DNA of 64,000 nucleotides from Flammula alnicola (GCA_015499995.1 JADNRV010000077.1:1-64000); one strand, 5' to 3'. Shown: positions 33,790 to 46,165, numbered from the stretch's first letter. A program made the numbers and translations. Notes: generated by a model not told the origin, from the sequence alone.

Positions 33790-34877
33790 CCAGGGCCTCC
33801 CCTTGGTCTCTCAGTCCCCTCGCTGCCCACCTGTTGATGTTGATCGTAGTACGAGCACCGGTAGCGTTTTGGGTGAAGGAGGTGGAGGTTGAAGATAGCG
33901 ATCAACAACATTCCAAAGTTGTTGATCGTGTTATCCGGCAATTTCCGAGAATGACCGCATTGGCCAGGAAATGCAGACCGTCGCAGAGTCTCGGAGAGGG
34001 AGTGACAATCCGGTGAGGCGTTATGAATTTGTGACATGCATGTCGCAAATTCGTCACAGAAATCAACGAAAGTGCAAGTGCGAGCGCGACGCGACGCGTT
34101 TAGTCACCTGATCATATCTGAACTTTGCGAAATTCCCCAAGTCATCTCAAGCGGAGTTTGGAATTGAGGGTCACCTGACATGTTGAACCTTCGTTTCGCA
34201 GTTGAAATGCTTTGTCTTCCCTCTCTCTTTCCTCGCCCAAACTGAACAACCGCGCTGATGGCATTTGCACCCCTCCCCTCGTGTTAGGGATGTGGGCTGA
34301 CTTTCAAGAGGAATAGATGATAGACAATGGATCATATACAATGAGGGGAGGCCCTAGAAGAGGGAGACCCGCTTGGTGCGTCGTGAGACGAGTCATATGA
34401 CTCATCACGCATTCTGCTCTCACTGCCCCTACCTCCAACTCACTAATCCACCCACAGGTCATACAGTGAAACTGAAACCCAAGACGGCTCCACAAGTGGT
34501 TGCAAAACACAACACTGAAGACAGAATGGCCACAGGTATGTTGCAGTGCAACCCTCTGCCTGCGCCGCCACTAACCCCCAATCCCACCCCTCTTTTGTGC
34601 AGGCAATGACTCTGTCATTTTGTGCAGGCAATGACTCTGTGCAAGTATGCATGACGATGAGCTACATCACTGAGACCAAGTATGTCGCAATGCAAACCTC
34701 TGCCCATGCTGCTGCTAACCCCCTCATTTGTGCAGGTAATGATGCTGTGTGCTAAGTCCACCAGGTACGTCACAGTGCAACCCCTTGCTTGCATCACTGC
34801 TAACCCCCACACCTCTTTCATCTAGATACATAAAATTTTGCTGATGGGTGCTTGCAGGTTGCGGGTACCTGTACCCA
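33790..34877. other. E3 right interior: hairpin modules and subterminal repeats
   Basis: Continues the E3 sequence broken by E4. The left module (minus) has P1 near 33897-33935. Centre palindrome at 34024-34051. The right module (+) has intron 34376-34457 (GTGCGT...CACAG) with the palindrome core GAGTCAT/ATGACTC at 34390-34403. Tandem units occupy 34500-34860. No protein-coding gene seen. Confidence 0.55.
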
Positions 34878-35247
34878 ACTAGTAGTAGTGTTAATTAGTC
34901 TACGCATTATATAGCAACATAATATATTGATTTAAAATTATTTCTGTGTGTATATTTGGAGGCTTACTGAGAGTTTCAGAGCATATGCTCTGGCTGACCT
35001 GAGAGCAACCCAGAGCAACCTGGGTTCACCCAGGCAAAAGTGCTGTAAATTTAACTGCAGCCTAGGAAACCGTTTGATCACCCCAAGTACATCCTAGGGC
35101 ATCCTAAGTAAAAGCTAAAGGGAAGAGATTGCCCCAAGTGTCTCCTGGGAGCTATGCGCAACCTGGCTGCCCTGGCACTCTTAGGGTCTCCTAGGCTACC
35201 TTAGCATTTCCTGGGAAACTCCTGGGGCAAAAGGGTTTTTCCTGATG
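34878..35247 (-). repeat. E3 B-type end
   Basis: About 370 bp, inverse of 29008-29386, ending GTTTTTCCTGATG at the DIRS-1 junction. Confidence 0.8.
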
Positions 35248-35886
35248 ATCCTTGAGCTTGTTGAGGACTGTTCAAGTCCAATTATTGACCTTTCCGGTGC
35301 ATCTCCACGGCCTCTTCACGACGCTGAGTACACCTACTGCATGGATGACATCGATCATGTTTCTTCCGCTCTTGGGATTCCATGGGAGCTCTCCAAGGAT
35401 TCTCCATTTGCCGAGGCAGCTACGTATATTGGTTTCAGGTGGGATCTCAAGGAACGGACGGTATCCCTTCTTGACAAGAAGAAGGACAAATATCTCGCAG
35501 AGGTCGATGCGTGGAACTCTCGGGCGACGCACACACTTGAGGACGTCCAGAAGCTTTATGGGAAGCTCCTTCATGCCTGCTCTGTCATTCCGGCAGGACG
35601 TGCTCGCCTCACCGGACTGGAGGCCATGTTCAAGATTTTTGCAGGTTCAAGTCCTTTCAAACCACGGCATGCTCCCAAGGGTGTCCGCGAGGATCTCAGA
35701 TGGTTCAGGGACGTCCTCGAGCATGGGTCTCTCACACGACGAATTCGCCCGCCTACAGAGGTTGTCGATGTTGGCGCCTTCTCTGATGCAAGCTCCGGCA
35801 TTGGTATCGCAGTCATCGTTGGCGATAGATGGCGCGCGTGGCGTCTGCTCCCTGGGTGGCAGACACGAGATGGAGTCAGGGATATT
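35248..35886 (+). pseudogene. DIRS-1 RT-RNase H, second fragment
   Basis: Continues the RT reading frame (LELVEDCSSPIIDLSG) through YCMDDIDHV and the start of RNase H (VDVGAFSDASSGIGIAV). Cut by the KDZ-like element after GVRDI. Nearly identical to DIRS-2 (RC of 50970-51605). Confidence 0.85.
35879..35886. repeat. 8-bp target duplication of the KDZ-like element
   Basis: GGGATATT at 35879-35886 and 42245-42252; once in DIRS-2. Eight base pairs fits what is reported for KDZ/Zisupton elements. Confidence 0.87.
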
Positions 35887-35909
35887 CAGTACTTTGCTGT
35901 GCCCCACCT

Positions 35910-36289
35910 ATTCCGGTAGGAATGACCGGAATCCGGTGGAATGGAACCGGAATCCGGTGGAATGGGACCGGAATCCAATGGAATGGGACCGGAATCCAGT
36001 GGAATGAGACCGGATTCCAGTGGAATGAGACCGGAATGAGCATTGAAGAGAAAAATGCAAGAAGACCTCATTTCACTGGTTCCAGTGGAATGGTGGTGGA
36101 ATGGGACTAAATAGAGGGCTTAAAAAATGCAGTGCAATTCAATGACAATAATACACTACTATACACTTCTTCTTACTGTTTTTAACACTACACTATTATA
36201 ATACACTACTGTACACTGCTTTTTACCTTTGCTATCACTGCACTAGTGTAGTACACTACTATACACTGCTTTTAACTTGTTTAACTTGT
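35910..36289. repeat. KDZ-like left subterminal repeats
   Basis: Six to eight copies of an about 22-bp unit (CCGGAATCCGGTGGAATGG) up to 36110, then an about 60-bp tandem repeat containing ACTATACACTGCTTTT (36150-36280). Likely transposase binding region, by position. Confidence 0.7.
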
Positions 36290-38720
36290 TTACTCTTCAT
36301 CATCTTCCTCAATTTCCTCATCCAACCCAAGATTTTCATCTGCCTCTTCATTGTTCGTCTGCCTTTGTTGCTTCAATTTCTGTTTGCGAAGAACATATTT
36401 CGTATGATAAAACAACATTGCATGCAAAAACCAGTTGAAATTGCCAGGTGTCATACGTTTGAGGATAGATTGAAATCCAGCAAGCCATGCATTAAGTTGT
36501 TCACATGCCTTAATTAACCAATATAAGTCAAAATCAAACAAAATAAAATAAATAAATACCTGAGTATTAAATGCACGCTGTGCATATGGTTGTCCGTTTT
36601 TATCAAATGCAATAATAACCAAATTTGGAGCTGATCCATCACCAGGAGAAGGATTACAATATTTTCGACAGAGATAATCTGTGACACGATGGTTGATATA
36701 GTGGTAAGAATCAACAATAAACCGGGTTGTTTTTTTCCAAACCTCCCAGCTTCCATTGGTAACTGCTGTTGCAAACACCTGACAGCCTTTATCAATACAT
36801 ATATAATCAGGTCGTGACTCCTCTGTTGGATAAACTGATCCCAGGAAGTTCAAAATATTTGTAGTTGATTCAGCTCTTGCAAATTTAGTCCATGCAATAA
36901 CAACACCACATGGTGCACAGATAGTTTCAACACAATAATATCGACCAGGGCTGAAGTAGTTTTTTGGAAGCGGTGGATCTGCACTTGGATCATCATGTCT
37001 TTGTGGATTTGGTCCTCTCCGACGAGGTTGCCAATCAAGAATTTCTGATGGCCTTTGTAACATTCTGCGAACCCCAGATTGGACTTGGCGGCTATTGTAC
37101 TTTTTGAACTTCTGCCACTCCGGCTGGTGTGTTTGACATGCATTAGTTCCTTCAAGTCTTTGATTAGTACAAGTCCGCATCAAACACCGAGTAGCAAGCT
37201 GCACATGATGTAGATCACATAAAGAGCCTCCACGTGCATTAGAAAGATCATTTAGACAATTATCAAATGCACAATGCTGTAATACAAACTTATCATCAGT
37301 ATAATTATGTATTGATTTAAAAAATATCTACCTGAGGGCCCATAACAACTCCATCTAGAACATTCATGGTTACCCAACGGTTATCAATATCCATTCCATC
37401 ATCAGAATCTGGCAAAGGTATTTCCTGATTATTTTCTGGAATATCTGCAGCTAACCCAGGTATTGCATCATCATTTTGATCAACTCCAACAACAGCTGCA
37501 GGATCATTGAAAGTAGCATCACTGCTTGTTTTATATTTCTGAGTACATTCTGAGCAAGTGTGCTGGTCTGCAGCTCGGATAATACCATTTTCTCCTAAAA
37601 TTGCAAATGCCTGAGAAGTAACTTCTTTGATATTTAAAGCATCATCAAGCTCAATATCAATTTCAGATTCTTCAGCAATAGTGCGCAATGTTTCTTGAAC
37701 AAATGCTTGCCAGATGTGAGGTCGTCCAATTGAAGTAGATTCTGTTCCAAAGGTATTATTCCAATATTCTGCATATGCAGATGCAGATGCATGAAAATTA
37801 TACATAGCATTTACTGCAGAAGTTGAAAATAAACGATCAACCCATAGTGCTTGTCCAATTTTTATGTATTTAGCACTGTTAAGGTATACACACTTGAATT
37901 GTGGTGGAATTGATAAAGGCTCCTCAAAACGTTCATGGTCTGCTAAATATAATGTGTTACATTCTTTGCAGTGTCCTGTGAGTAAAGGAACATTTTTAAA
38001 AATTGTATGTCCTTTAATCAATGTCACAGTTGGTATGTCACGTAGTTTTGTATGTTGAACTAATGACCGTGGCCTGCAAGACTCTGTACCACACACAAAT
38101 GAAGGTGGGCAAATAACATGAGCTGGTTGAATCATTTCCATTGATACAGGAAGCAATTTTCCTTTGTAGTTTCCTTCTGCATCGTATGGTGATAATTTTA
38201 AACTATTGGCCATTTCATCAAGCTTGTCGGCAAGAATATTGAATTTGTCTTGCTCATGGTAAAGTTCATCATCTTCAAATAAGGTTGATGTTCTTTTTTT
38301 CCCAAGCTTGGCTATTAGTGCTCTGACCAAAGAAAGCATCCATCCTGTATGTTGGATTTTATTTTCTCCAGAATATTGGGGATGCTGTTGACGAAAATGA
38401 AGATTTAACAAATCTGGATTTTCAATCAACGTAAATAAAATGGTCATGACAGTGGCCAAAGACACATCAGAGCCAAAGTTTGTGTTGATTATATCACTAA
38501 AGGCTTCAAATGATATATTTGGAAAAGCACTTTGAATAGGAGTGGCAGATGCAAATGTAACCATATTCAACCAGATCAAGAGCCAGACTAGCAACCAAGA
38601 ACGTGAAAGCATAAAGACAGCAGACCAAGCCAAGGATATAACCATGTCCAGAGTAAAGAGCAAACTGTTGTACAGGATAACACGACTTCTGAAACTCAAA
38701 CTTAGCAAACTATCGTACAC
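36290..38720 (-). CDS. KDZ-family transposase with CxC5/CxC6-like cysteine clusters, 774 aa
   Basis: Exons 38720-37332, 37276-36560 and 36508-36290 join in frame; introns are 55 and 51 nt. After a helical N-terminal part come Cys pairs (GHCKECNTLY; HTCSECTQKY) of CxC5 type, then the CxC6-like motif spanning intron 1 (HCAFDNCLNDLSNARGG, SLCDLHH, CLMRTCTNQ, GTNACQTHQPEW). The C-terminal half looks like the transposase core: D in YICIDKGCQV, D in FIVDSYHYINH, E in ACEQLNAWLAGFQ, matching the DDE layout described for KDZ. It would act in the nucleus on this element's ends. A downstream Met at about 38645 is an alternative start. Catalytic assignments are by motif resemblance. Confidence 0.78.
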
Positions 38721-38770
38721 GACGCCAAGACTTCTGAAACTCGAACTTGAAACAGCAATGAAAAAAATAC

Positions 38771-41297
38771 TTACTCATCAGATTCTTCCAGATCTTCAGA
38801 ACCACCCTTTTTAGCCTTAGCCTTAGCCTTGGCTCTGGCCTTCTCCTTCTCTTTCTTTTCTTTCTCTGACATCTTCTTGTGCTTTCTCTTCTCGACTGCT
38901 CTATCCCTATCATCATGCTTCTTCCCCTTTCCTGGACTCCCTAAAACCGCCTTCGCCTTTCCTTTCTGAGTAGCCTCCCGCTCTTTCGTCTGAAGCCAAT
39001 CTTCCAAAGTCAGGAACGTGATTGCTTTCCTTGGACCTGGACCCCAGAGTTCCTCGTTTGATAGACGATCTTCTTCTCCATTCAACCAGTCCACCATCTC
39101 CGAAAACCTCTCGACCCGTTTAAATTTAGGTCGCCAGGTCTGGTAGAATTGCGATTTCGAAACAAAGATGTCGACAAAATCAGGAACGATGATATACCAC
39201 GGGTCTTCTTCAACCAGAGCTTTCCACTCCTGATTCTTCCTTAGATTAATAATTTGATCGATAGCGCCCTCGATAGCTTTCCACTTTCGAAAAGCGGAAG
39301 AAAGACCAGGAGGTTCCAGGTATGGAAGTTCAGTATCAATTCCCAGGAACGTGAGAATAAAGTCCTTTTTTTCTCTAGAAAGCTTCGAAGGACCACCCCC
39401 AGCACTGCCAAACTGATCGGTAGATACAACTGAAGATGCACGCGAGCCAGAAACAGCAGATGAAGACTGAGGAACTGATACAGCCCGAGAGTGAGCACCC
39501 AAAGATGCTGAACGACGTGAGTGAAAAGAGGGGGGAATAGCAGATGCAACGAGAGTCTCGTTTTCCTTATACCAGAGTTTGAAAAAATTTACAAGTCAAA
39601 AAAGCAAGAATAACTTACGACCAAAAGATGCGTAACCATACCATTCTCATCCTGAACCCAGGTACATGGTTCATTGTCCTCAACAGCAATATCAAAACGC
39701 CCCATCATGCTCCACTGATTTTTATGGAGGACATAGATGCGATGGTTGTTTTCTAAACAGATATTTCAAAATAAAAGAAAAATCTATAATATAGGAGGGC
39801 ACTTACTGCGTACCGGTGAATATGCACGAGCCACACGCTCTAGAAGAGGACCCATAGTAGAGTGACAATGCGATAATACCTTGATTACAGATGTCGGATC
39901 TGCAACGACCAAGGATTTGGGTGGTTCAGAAACAATGGTTAGATTGACGCGGCCCTCAACCTGAACAAAATCGTTCACGTCGAAAGGGTCTGGATCACCA
40001 AAGTTGTGAACATTTCCAAGTGCCCTGCCTCGCAAAATGCCACCAGAGGCCCGAGATGATCCATTCGCAGGTGGTTGCGCTTTAGGTGGGGCCAGGTTTG
40101 CAATGTCAATGTCTATGATAATCAAAATACAATACATAAATAAAGAAAATAAAAATAAAGATATGCTAATACCTGGCGGTGCCATCTCGACATCACCGCC
40201 ATCATCACCAGCAGTAGAGAGAGGCTGGCTGATGTGACGACGGTGTGCGGGTCCTTCGACAATACCCTCAGCACCAGCAGTGGAAGTGGGCTGCGTGGTC
40301 TGGTCAGGGCGCGACTTCGCCTTTGCCTTGCTTTTTGGTGGGCCGAAACGAACAGGCGGGTGCGCAACGGTGACAGCAGAGGTGGTGGAGGCCATCTGCT
40401 GTCCACGCGTGACAGCACCAGTGGCCTTAGACGCCGTCCCGCCACGGCCCCGTGCACTTTCAGCATCGTCGTCATCGTGGGCGTTGTCTTTGGCAGTGGT
40501 GGTAATCTTGGTGTCCACGCTGTGTTCCTCGTAGCCGTCGCTGTCGCCATTGCCTTCCTCGTAGGCGTCGCCGTCGCTTTCTGCCTCATTGCTGCTGTTG
40601 TTGTTGGCGTCGTTGTCGCCGTTGCCGCTGTCGCTGTCGCTGTCGTCGCCGTCGTCACTGCCTTCATCCTCCTCCCAAGTTTCACCGCCATCTTCAGCAG
40701 TAATCTCGGGCTCACGTACAACGCGAGCCCTACTGCTGCGGATGGTTGGGCGAGGAGGGAGGAAGGAGGCCGCGGGGGAGCGCGCAGGCCGGGCTGGGGG
40801 GGCAACCGATGTCCCCTGCGCTTCGAGCTTGCGCTCGACACTGTAGGGTAACAAGTAAATATATATATATATTGAAAACAAAGGGGGAGGGGACTTACGG
40901 GGTTAATTTCGCCGGAGCGCCCTTGGCGTTCTCGACGGCATCCTCAACGGCGCGCTGGGTGGCCGTTTTCCTGTTCAAATGGTGATGTGGGGGGTGGGTT
41001 AGTCCGCGAGCAGCCGCATAGCGCGGCGACGCACCTGTTTTTCCCCTTTTTTCCTCGCCCTGTGCGTCCCTTCCCCTTCGGCGCGCTCTTTCCCTTCAGC
41101 GTGGCCGTCTTTCCAATGGCCCCGGCGTCGTCGGCGTCGTCGGCTTCGTCCTCGTCGGTGCCTGGCTTCGTCCGTTTGCTGGCGGACTCGGCGGCGTTGG
41201 ACCGCAGGCGCTTGCGGCCTGCGGTTTGTTGTTTCGGCGGAGAGGGAGCCGCGGCGGGCGGACCGAGACCGCTCGAGCGCGTCGTGCGCGTGGTCAT
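38771..41297 (-). CDS. Second gene of the KDZ-like element, 745 aa, six exons
   Basis: Not recognised. Exons 41297-41035, 40970-40899, 40840-40173, 40112-39807, 39752-39619 and 39565-38771 join in frame (2238 nt) with GT-AG introns of 53-64 nt. N-terminal 110 residues are Arg/Lys/Ser-rich; 150-250 is Asp/Glu/Asn-rich low complexity; a compact middle follows (FDVNDFVQVEGRVNLTIV, HRIYVLHKNQWSMMGRFDIA, WYIIVPDFVDIFV), then a Lys-rich tail (RKHKKMSEKEKKEK). Charged ends suggest nuclear location. It is divergent from nothing else in the element and lies upstream of the transposase in the same direction. Two interpretations: a transposition cofactor, or captured host cargo. Confidence 0.72.
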
Positions 41298-41589
41298 CGA
41301 GCTGCGTGGTGTGGACGGGTTGAACGGCGAGGGCGATGGGGTCGAGATGATGAGGGGAGAGGGGAGGGGAGGAAAGTGGGGGTGGTGGGAGGAAAGAAAC
41401 GCCCGCTACGTGGCAGGGTTCAGGGTTCGGAGAATTCCGAACAACGTTCCACGGTCCGCGGCACGCAAATCCGAGCACGTGATCGGTAAAAAAATGGCCG
41501 ACCGCCGAAATATTGTGGCCGCGGCGCACACGGCTTTGCCTATGCAGCAGTCACATGACTTGTCTACTCTCTTTAGACATAAATTCTAA

Positions 41590-42000
41590 ATTCTAAATTC
41601 GAAAAAAATCGGAAAAATCGAGAAAAAATTAAATCCGGGGTTAAAAAAAATCGGCGTTACCTGTTACTGCCGAATTGATCGAAATGGACCAACAGTATCT
41701 GCTGCTAACTATATTATTATATTATTATGGTATTTGTGTGACCGTGGGAATTCTTTCGAAAAAAACAAAATGTGCATTTGATAATAAAAACCATGTGACT
41801 TTTAAAATCACGTGGCTAGGTGCTCTGGTTATCGAGAAAATCGCAAAATACTCGCCCAAACGCGAGTCTTTTGAAATTCTCTGTGCCAAAACTGGGATTT
41901 TCCCAATTTAGGAAAGAGCCTGAGCATGTTTAAACCTGTTTATGACTCATTATTATATAATTGTTCCAAATTACATAATTATACTATAAATGTGTTTTGT
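41590..42000. other. AT-rich region of the KDZ-like element, no gene
   Basis: A/T-rich, with TAAATTCTAAATTCTAAATTC repeats near 41582 (written in part) and no supported reading frame. Confidence 0.5.
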
Positions 42001-42244
42001 ATTCCAATCCACTCCCATTCCGGTGGAATATATCACCGGATTCCACTTGCATTCCATTCCAGCTGCATTCCGGTCTGCATTCCAGTGGAATGTGTGGAAT
42101 GACACCTATTCCACCGGAATATGGAGCCTCTGGAATGACAATATTGGCTGGGCTGCCTGCCATATTTTCATTCCGGTGGAATCCACCGGAATGACCGGAT
42201 TCCACCGGATTCCGGTAGGAATAGGGGGGGCACAGCAAAGACCT
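42000..42244. repeat. KDZ-like right subterminal repeats
   Basis: ATTCCGGTGGAAT and CACCGGATTCC units, inverse of the left array, ending at the 8-bp duplication. Confidence 0.7.
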
Positions 42245-42314
42245 CGGGATATTGGCTGGGCAGAGGCCATTGGGTTCGAGTTACTTGTCGATGTCATCAC
42301 CAGCCTTAGCCCCC
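42245..42314 (+). pseudogene. DIRS-1 RNase H, third fragment
   Basis: Seventy bases encoding GWAEAIGFELLVDVITSLSP, with the RNase H catalytic Glu in EAIGFEL. Isolated between the KDZ-like element and Element II. Confidence 0.85.
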
Positions 42315-43050
42315 CACCTGTATGTGCCAGTATCATGTATGATACCTGGGCTGCCTGCCAATAAGGAGTGTACATCCACAAGGCTAACAACCCTCTTGGG
42401 CAGTTGCCCAACACTATGCAACATCATATCTATAGGCTGCCGGGGTGCCAGGGATGGCTTTGGTGCTTGTTGTTGGGGCGGGTGATGGTAAACAGGTGTC
42501 AATAATGCAGGAAATAATGTCCAGCACTGTATTTTGGGTGCTGCTCATCGTTGGGGGCGCTTTTGGGCGCGGGAAAAATTCTAATAGGGTCTATTAATAT
42601 ATTCTGACCTGCCCCCACCATTTGCGCGCCTCGGGGAGGGCGGGGACGGGTGGATTGATGAGAATGGCTGTGGATGACGTTCCTATTTGGGGCGGGGCTG
42701 CTGTCAAACAACCATCAACAATGTGGGAAATGATGCTCGGGGTTGTATTTGGGCTCTTGCTCATCGTCGGGGGCGGTTTGGAGCACGGGAAAAAATCCAA
42801 TGGGGTCTAATAATATATTGCTACCCATTGCCCCCCTTTGCGCGCCTCATGGGGGGCGGGGATGGGTGGATTGACGAGGATGACTTTGGATGACATTCTA
42901 AAATTAGACGGAAAGCGCCCTATTTTTAGATGCCGGCGCTTGTGCCTTGTTTCATTATCTATAGATTAGATTGCCAAAAAGCGCCCAGCGTAATATTTTT
43001 AGATCCAGATGCTCGTGCCTTGCCTGTCCGTTATCTATAGATTAGATATG
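42315..43050 (+). repeat. Element II left TIR
   Basis: Matches 22288-23021 in reverse and, inverted, the right TIR at about 47365-48095. Confidence 0.83.
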
Positions 43051-43314
43051 TTTTATTAATCCCACGCTGCATGTTTAAAAATAGACTTGGTTCATTTTCT
43101 GTTTGCTCGAAAATCTCAGGTGAACAAGATTGAACAGAACACATTGAATATATTTAAACTATGAGACTACATAAGGTATACAAAAAAGACCCATAAAATA
43201 CGTGAGTAAAAAGAGGATAAGCAAACAAGGAGGGGACATGTCGACGTGAGTGACGCACGTCGACGCCTCGCCTGCTGCTGCTCATCCTCATTCCCCTCGT
43301 CAGTGCTCCCACCT

Positions 43315-43950
43315 CATCGTCGGCCCCATAACAGAGCCGCAGCAGCAGCGGTCGCGCTGCTGCTCGTTGTCGTCGTACCCGAGCAGCAGCTGGTCGCGCT
43401 GCTGCTCGTTACCGTCGTCATACCCGAGCAGCAGCTGGTCGCGCTGCTGCTCGTTATCGTCGTCGTACCCGACAGCTGGCCCGAGCAGCAGCCGGTCGCG
43501 CTGCTCCTCATTATCGTCGTCGTATCCGAGCAGCAGCGGTCGTGCTGCTGCTGCCCGTTATCGTCGCCGTATCGGAGCACCAGCCGCTCGCACTGCTGCT
43601 GCTCGTTATCGTCGTCATACTGCAGCAACAGCCGCTCGCGTTGCTGCTCGTTATCATCAGAGTATCCGAGCAGCAGCGGTCGTGCTACTGCTCGTGGTCG
43701 TCGCCGTATCCGAACAGCAGTGGTCGTGCTGCTGCTGCTGTTCCCACCTCGTCGCCGGCGTCATATACGAGCAGCAGCAGTGGTGTACTGCTGCTGCCGC
43801 TCCCAACTGCCGTCGTCATCATAGCCGAGCGGACGACGGCTGCCGGCTCCTCCCATCTCGACGTCGTCGCCGCATCTGAGAAGCAGCAGTGGGGCACTGC
43901 CGCTTCCACCTTGTCGCCGTCGCTGTAGACGAGCAGCAGCCGCCGTCGCA
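43315..43950 (-). repeat. CAG/CTG hairpin minisatellite of Element II
   Basis: Reverse-complement copy of 21385-22020, identical or nearly so. Confidence 0.75.
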
Positions 43951-44319
43951 CTGTTCTTTCGTCGGTTGGTCAAGAAAGCAGTGGGTAGCGGAGGGGGACG
44001 ACTCATTGGTGAGGGCGGTGGTGATCTCGTATGCCAGTGGATAGTCAACGAGGTAGGCGGGTGGCGTCGACCACGGACAAGCCAGGGTGCACGGTAGCAG
44101 CCTACATCCATGAGGAGTGGCATTGTGAGGAGAGGGGGCGGTAACATTACAAGCAGAGGTGGCGGTGGTGGTGCTGCGAGTGGAGGCGGCAGTGGTAGTG
44201 TTGGAAGCGGATGCGGTGGTGGCGTCGTCGCGAGCAGATGCAGTGGTGGTGGCGTCGTGAGCGGAGGCAGCAATGGGTGTTGCGATCGGAGGTGGCCGTG
44301 GTGGTGAGGTCCTAAAGCA

Positions 44320-45100
44320 CGGATTCGAACATCGTCTGCACGAGACGATGTTCGAATCTAAGGAGACGACGAAATAACATTCGTCGTCTCCTCGCATAGC
44401 CTTGCATTTGGCATCTCCGCGCTCTTGTACTTCCGTGCTGGATGGGATGGGCGGTGTCGGGCCCCGGGTCGTCAGCGGTGATAGGTGCCAGCAAGCGGCG
44501 GCGGCAGCGGATGCACCTGGGGTGACAGAGACGACGAGTCTCGTCCCCTCGTCTGACCTATGGGCTGGGCGTGTGGGTAGGGAGAACAAAGGACATAGAA
44601 TGGAACGAATCGAGTCATAAGACTCAATTCGTTGCGTACTGGGTGGGTCTCCCTCTACTAGGGTCTCCCCTCGTGTTCTCTGTCCCTTCATCTCCCACCC
44701 GCATCCTTCTCGAGTTGGCCCACGTCCCTAGAGGAGAGGAGGGGCACGCGACGCAGGGTCAGTGGGTTGGTTCATGCGGTAGAGGACCTAACCAATCACA
44801 AGATCGTTAGCAAAACACATATAAGGACAAAATATATATATACGTACCTTTTTTCGAAGATTTGGGGGTCGCGGTGGACACTGGGGAGGTGACGGAGCGT
44901 GGTGGTGGTGGTTGAAGACAAGGATAACGACGAGGAACGATGTTGATCTGTTATCCGGCATTTGCCGAGAGCGAGCCGATTGGCTGGCAAACTCGGACCG
45001 GCCAAACACCCAAACCTTCGTCGAGGTTCCAACTTCTCCGAGACATTCCCCAGCCCATCCGAGGGCTAAAAAACATTTAAAGTATATTTATAAGTAGTTA
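44320..45100 (-). other. Element II left module (minus strand)
   Basis: Contains the same introns as 20489-20548 and 20697-20778 in reverse (about 44847-44788 and 44639-44558), with P5 at 44322-44358, P4 at 44361-44392 and the intron hairpin at 44604-44633. Confidence 0.6.
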
Positions 45101-45659
45101 AAAACATATTTCAAACATCTCCGGAAGTCGAAATCTTACTAATTTATGGAGAGATGGTCAAACGAGGTGATTTCGGGCATTTGAGGTTAGATGTCTTACA
45201 CTAGGTTTACTTGAAATAGTATCGAACTGAGGATAATGTAGTAGAAGCATTATTTGAATGAAATAGAAATTTACAGATACTTTGTGAGGTTTACAGTGAG
45301 CCAAGATGTTCAAAACTTCGAAGTATCATCTTGCTGATCATCTTGTCAAAAGATTTCCTATTGGTTTCATGCCTTAGTTGATGAGAATGTCCGTAATCTT
45401 GTACCTACTTGAAAGACTCTCCGGGAGCCCCTCAAGAATAATCTGATAGCACTCCTTAGTCAAATTATACACTATATCGAGATATCAATAGGTTTATTGT
45501 GATACTAAATGCAAGGTAGATGTCTTTAGAATACCCGAAATCACCACGGGCGCTCGCAAACTCGATTCAATGGGCAGTAATATTGTTATTTTGACTGTAA
45601 ATTTAATATTTGCGTCCTAAACGACATAGTATAGATATTCCGACGATAAATTTACCCTT

Positions 45660-46165
45660 ATATATGCTGTGGATGTCCTCGGGGACGTTCGAGTCCTCGA
45701 TGACGGATCGGAGGCTGGCCGGTCCGAGTTTGCCAGCCAATCGCGATGCCGTGAGAAAACGCCAGATAACCATCAATGACGTTGAACCGTCGTTGATTGT
45801 TATCTTCCACCACCATCCCTCCATCCTTCCCGTCTCTCTCGCCTCTCCTGACCCCTAAAGACTTTATTAAACATTGGTAAGTCTTTGATTTAATGGTTTT
45901 ATATATATATTCTAACATTTTGGGGTCTTAATAGGTACGGTACAATTCAAATGAGACCGACCATGTTGCCCTCCCCTCGTTGACGGATGGGCGGACTTGC
46001 AAAGGATGCAGATAGGAGATGAGGGGTTAGAGTGCGCGAGGGGAGACCCTGGCAGAGGGAGACCCGCCCGGTACATGGTAAACTCCGCGATTCGTCTTTC
46101 GATACCCCACGGCTCACCCTTCCACCCACAGGCCAATGAGGAGACAACGTAGTCTCCTTCCCCAA
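45660..46165 (+). other. Element II right module, uninterrupted
   Basis: CCAAT box near 45737; hairpin P1 (GATAACCATCAATGACG with CGTCGTTGATTGTTATC, 45766-45803). Intron 1: 45877-45934 (GTAAGT, CTAAC at 45912, ATAG). Exon b: 45935-46070. Intron 2: 46071-46131 (GTACAT...CACAG). Hairpin P4 variant (AGGAGAC with GTCTCCT, 46138-46157). In this arm intron 2 has lost a clear internal hairpin. Confidence 0.6.

Larger units (their letters stand above)
24049..35247 (+). mobile_element. Element E3: TIR transposon with unlike ends, containing E4 and Element III
   Basis: Both ends carry CATCAGGAAAAAC followed by a TTTTGCCCC tract, but the next about 350 bp differ: the left is an A-type end (24049-24396), the right a B-type end (34878-35247). 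DIRS-1 is restored when E3 is removed with one AT dinucleotide (24047-24048 and 35248-35249), i.e. a 2-bp duplication. Its own sequence, without E4, is about 6.4 kb. No transposase was recognised. The A side (24400-25150) carries Glu-rich sequence of unknown origin. Confidence 0.8.
35887..42244 (-). mobile_element. KDZ-like DNA transposon, 6.36 kb
   Basis: Ends are short imperfect inverted repeats (CAGTACTTTGCTGTGCCCC left; GAGGTCTTTGCTGTGCCCC right in reverse). Just inside both ends are arrays of GGAATCCGGTGGAAT-type repeats in inverse orientation (35910-36110 and 42000-42225). It carries a transposase with cysteine clusters (36290-38720) and a second multi-exon gene (38771-41297), both on the minus strand. 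Both reading frames appear intact, so the element may be autonomous. Confidence 0.82.

Noticed and set aside
24049..35247. An inversion or exchange to explain interleaved A/B ends
   Set aside because: Nesting of the same asymmetric element in reverse orientation explains the order and both 2-bp duplications without extra events.
36150..36280. Telomere-like or centromeric satellite
   Set aside because: The ACTATACACTGC repeat is short, limited to the subterminal part of the KDZ-like element.
38500..38790. Fusion of the 745-aa gene to the KDZ transposase through a GTAAGT at the stop codon
   Set aside because: GAGTAAGT could be a donor, but the TAA ends a full frame, and no acceptor joins in frame to a better transposase N-terminus by eye.
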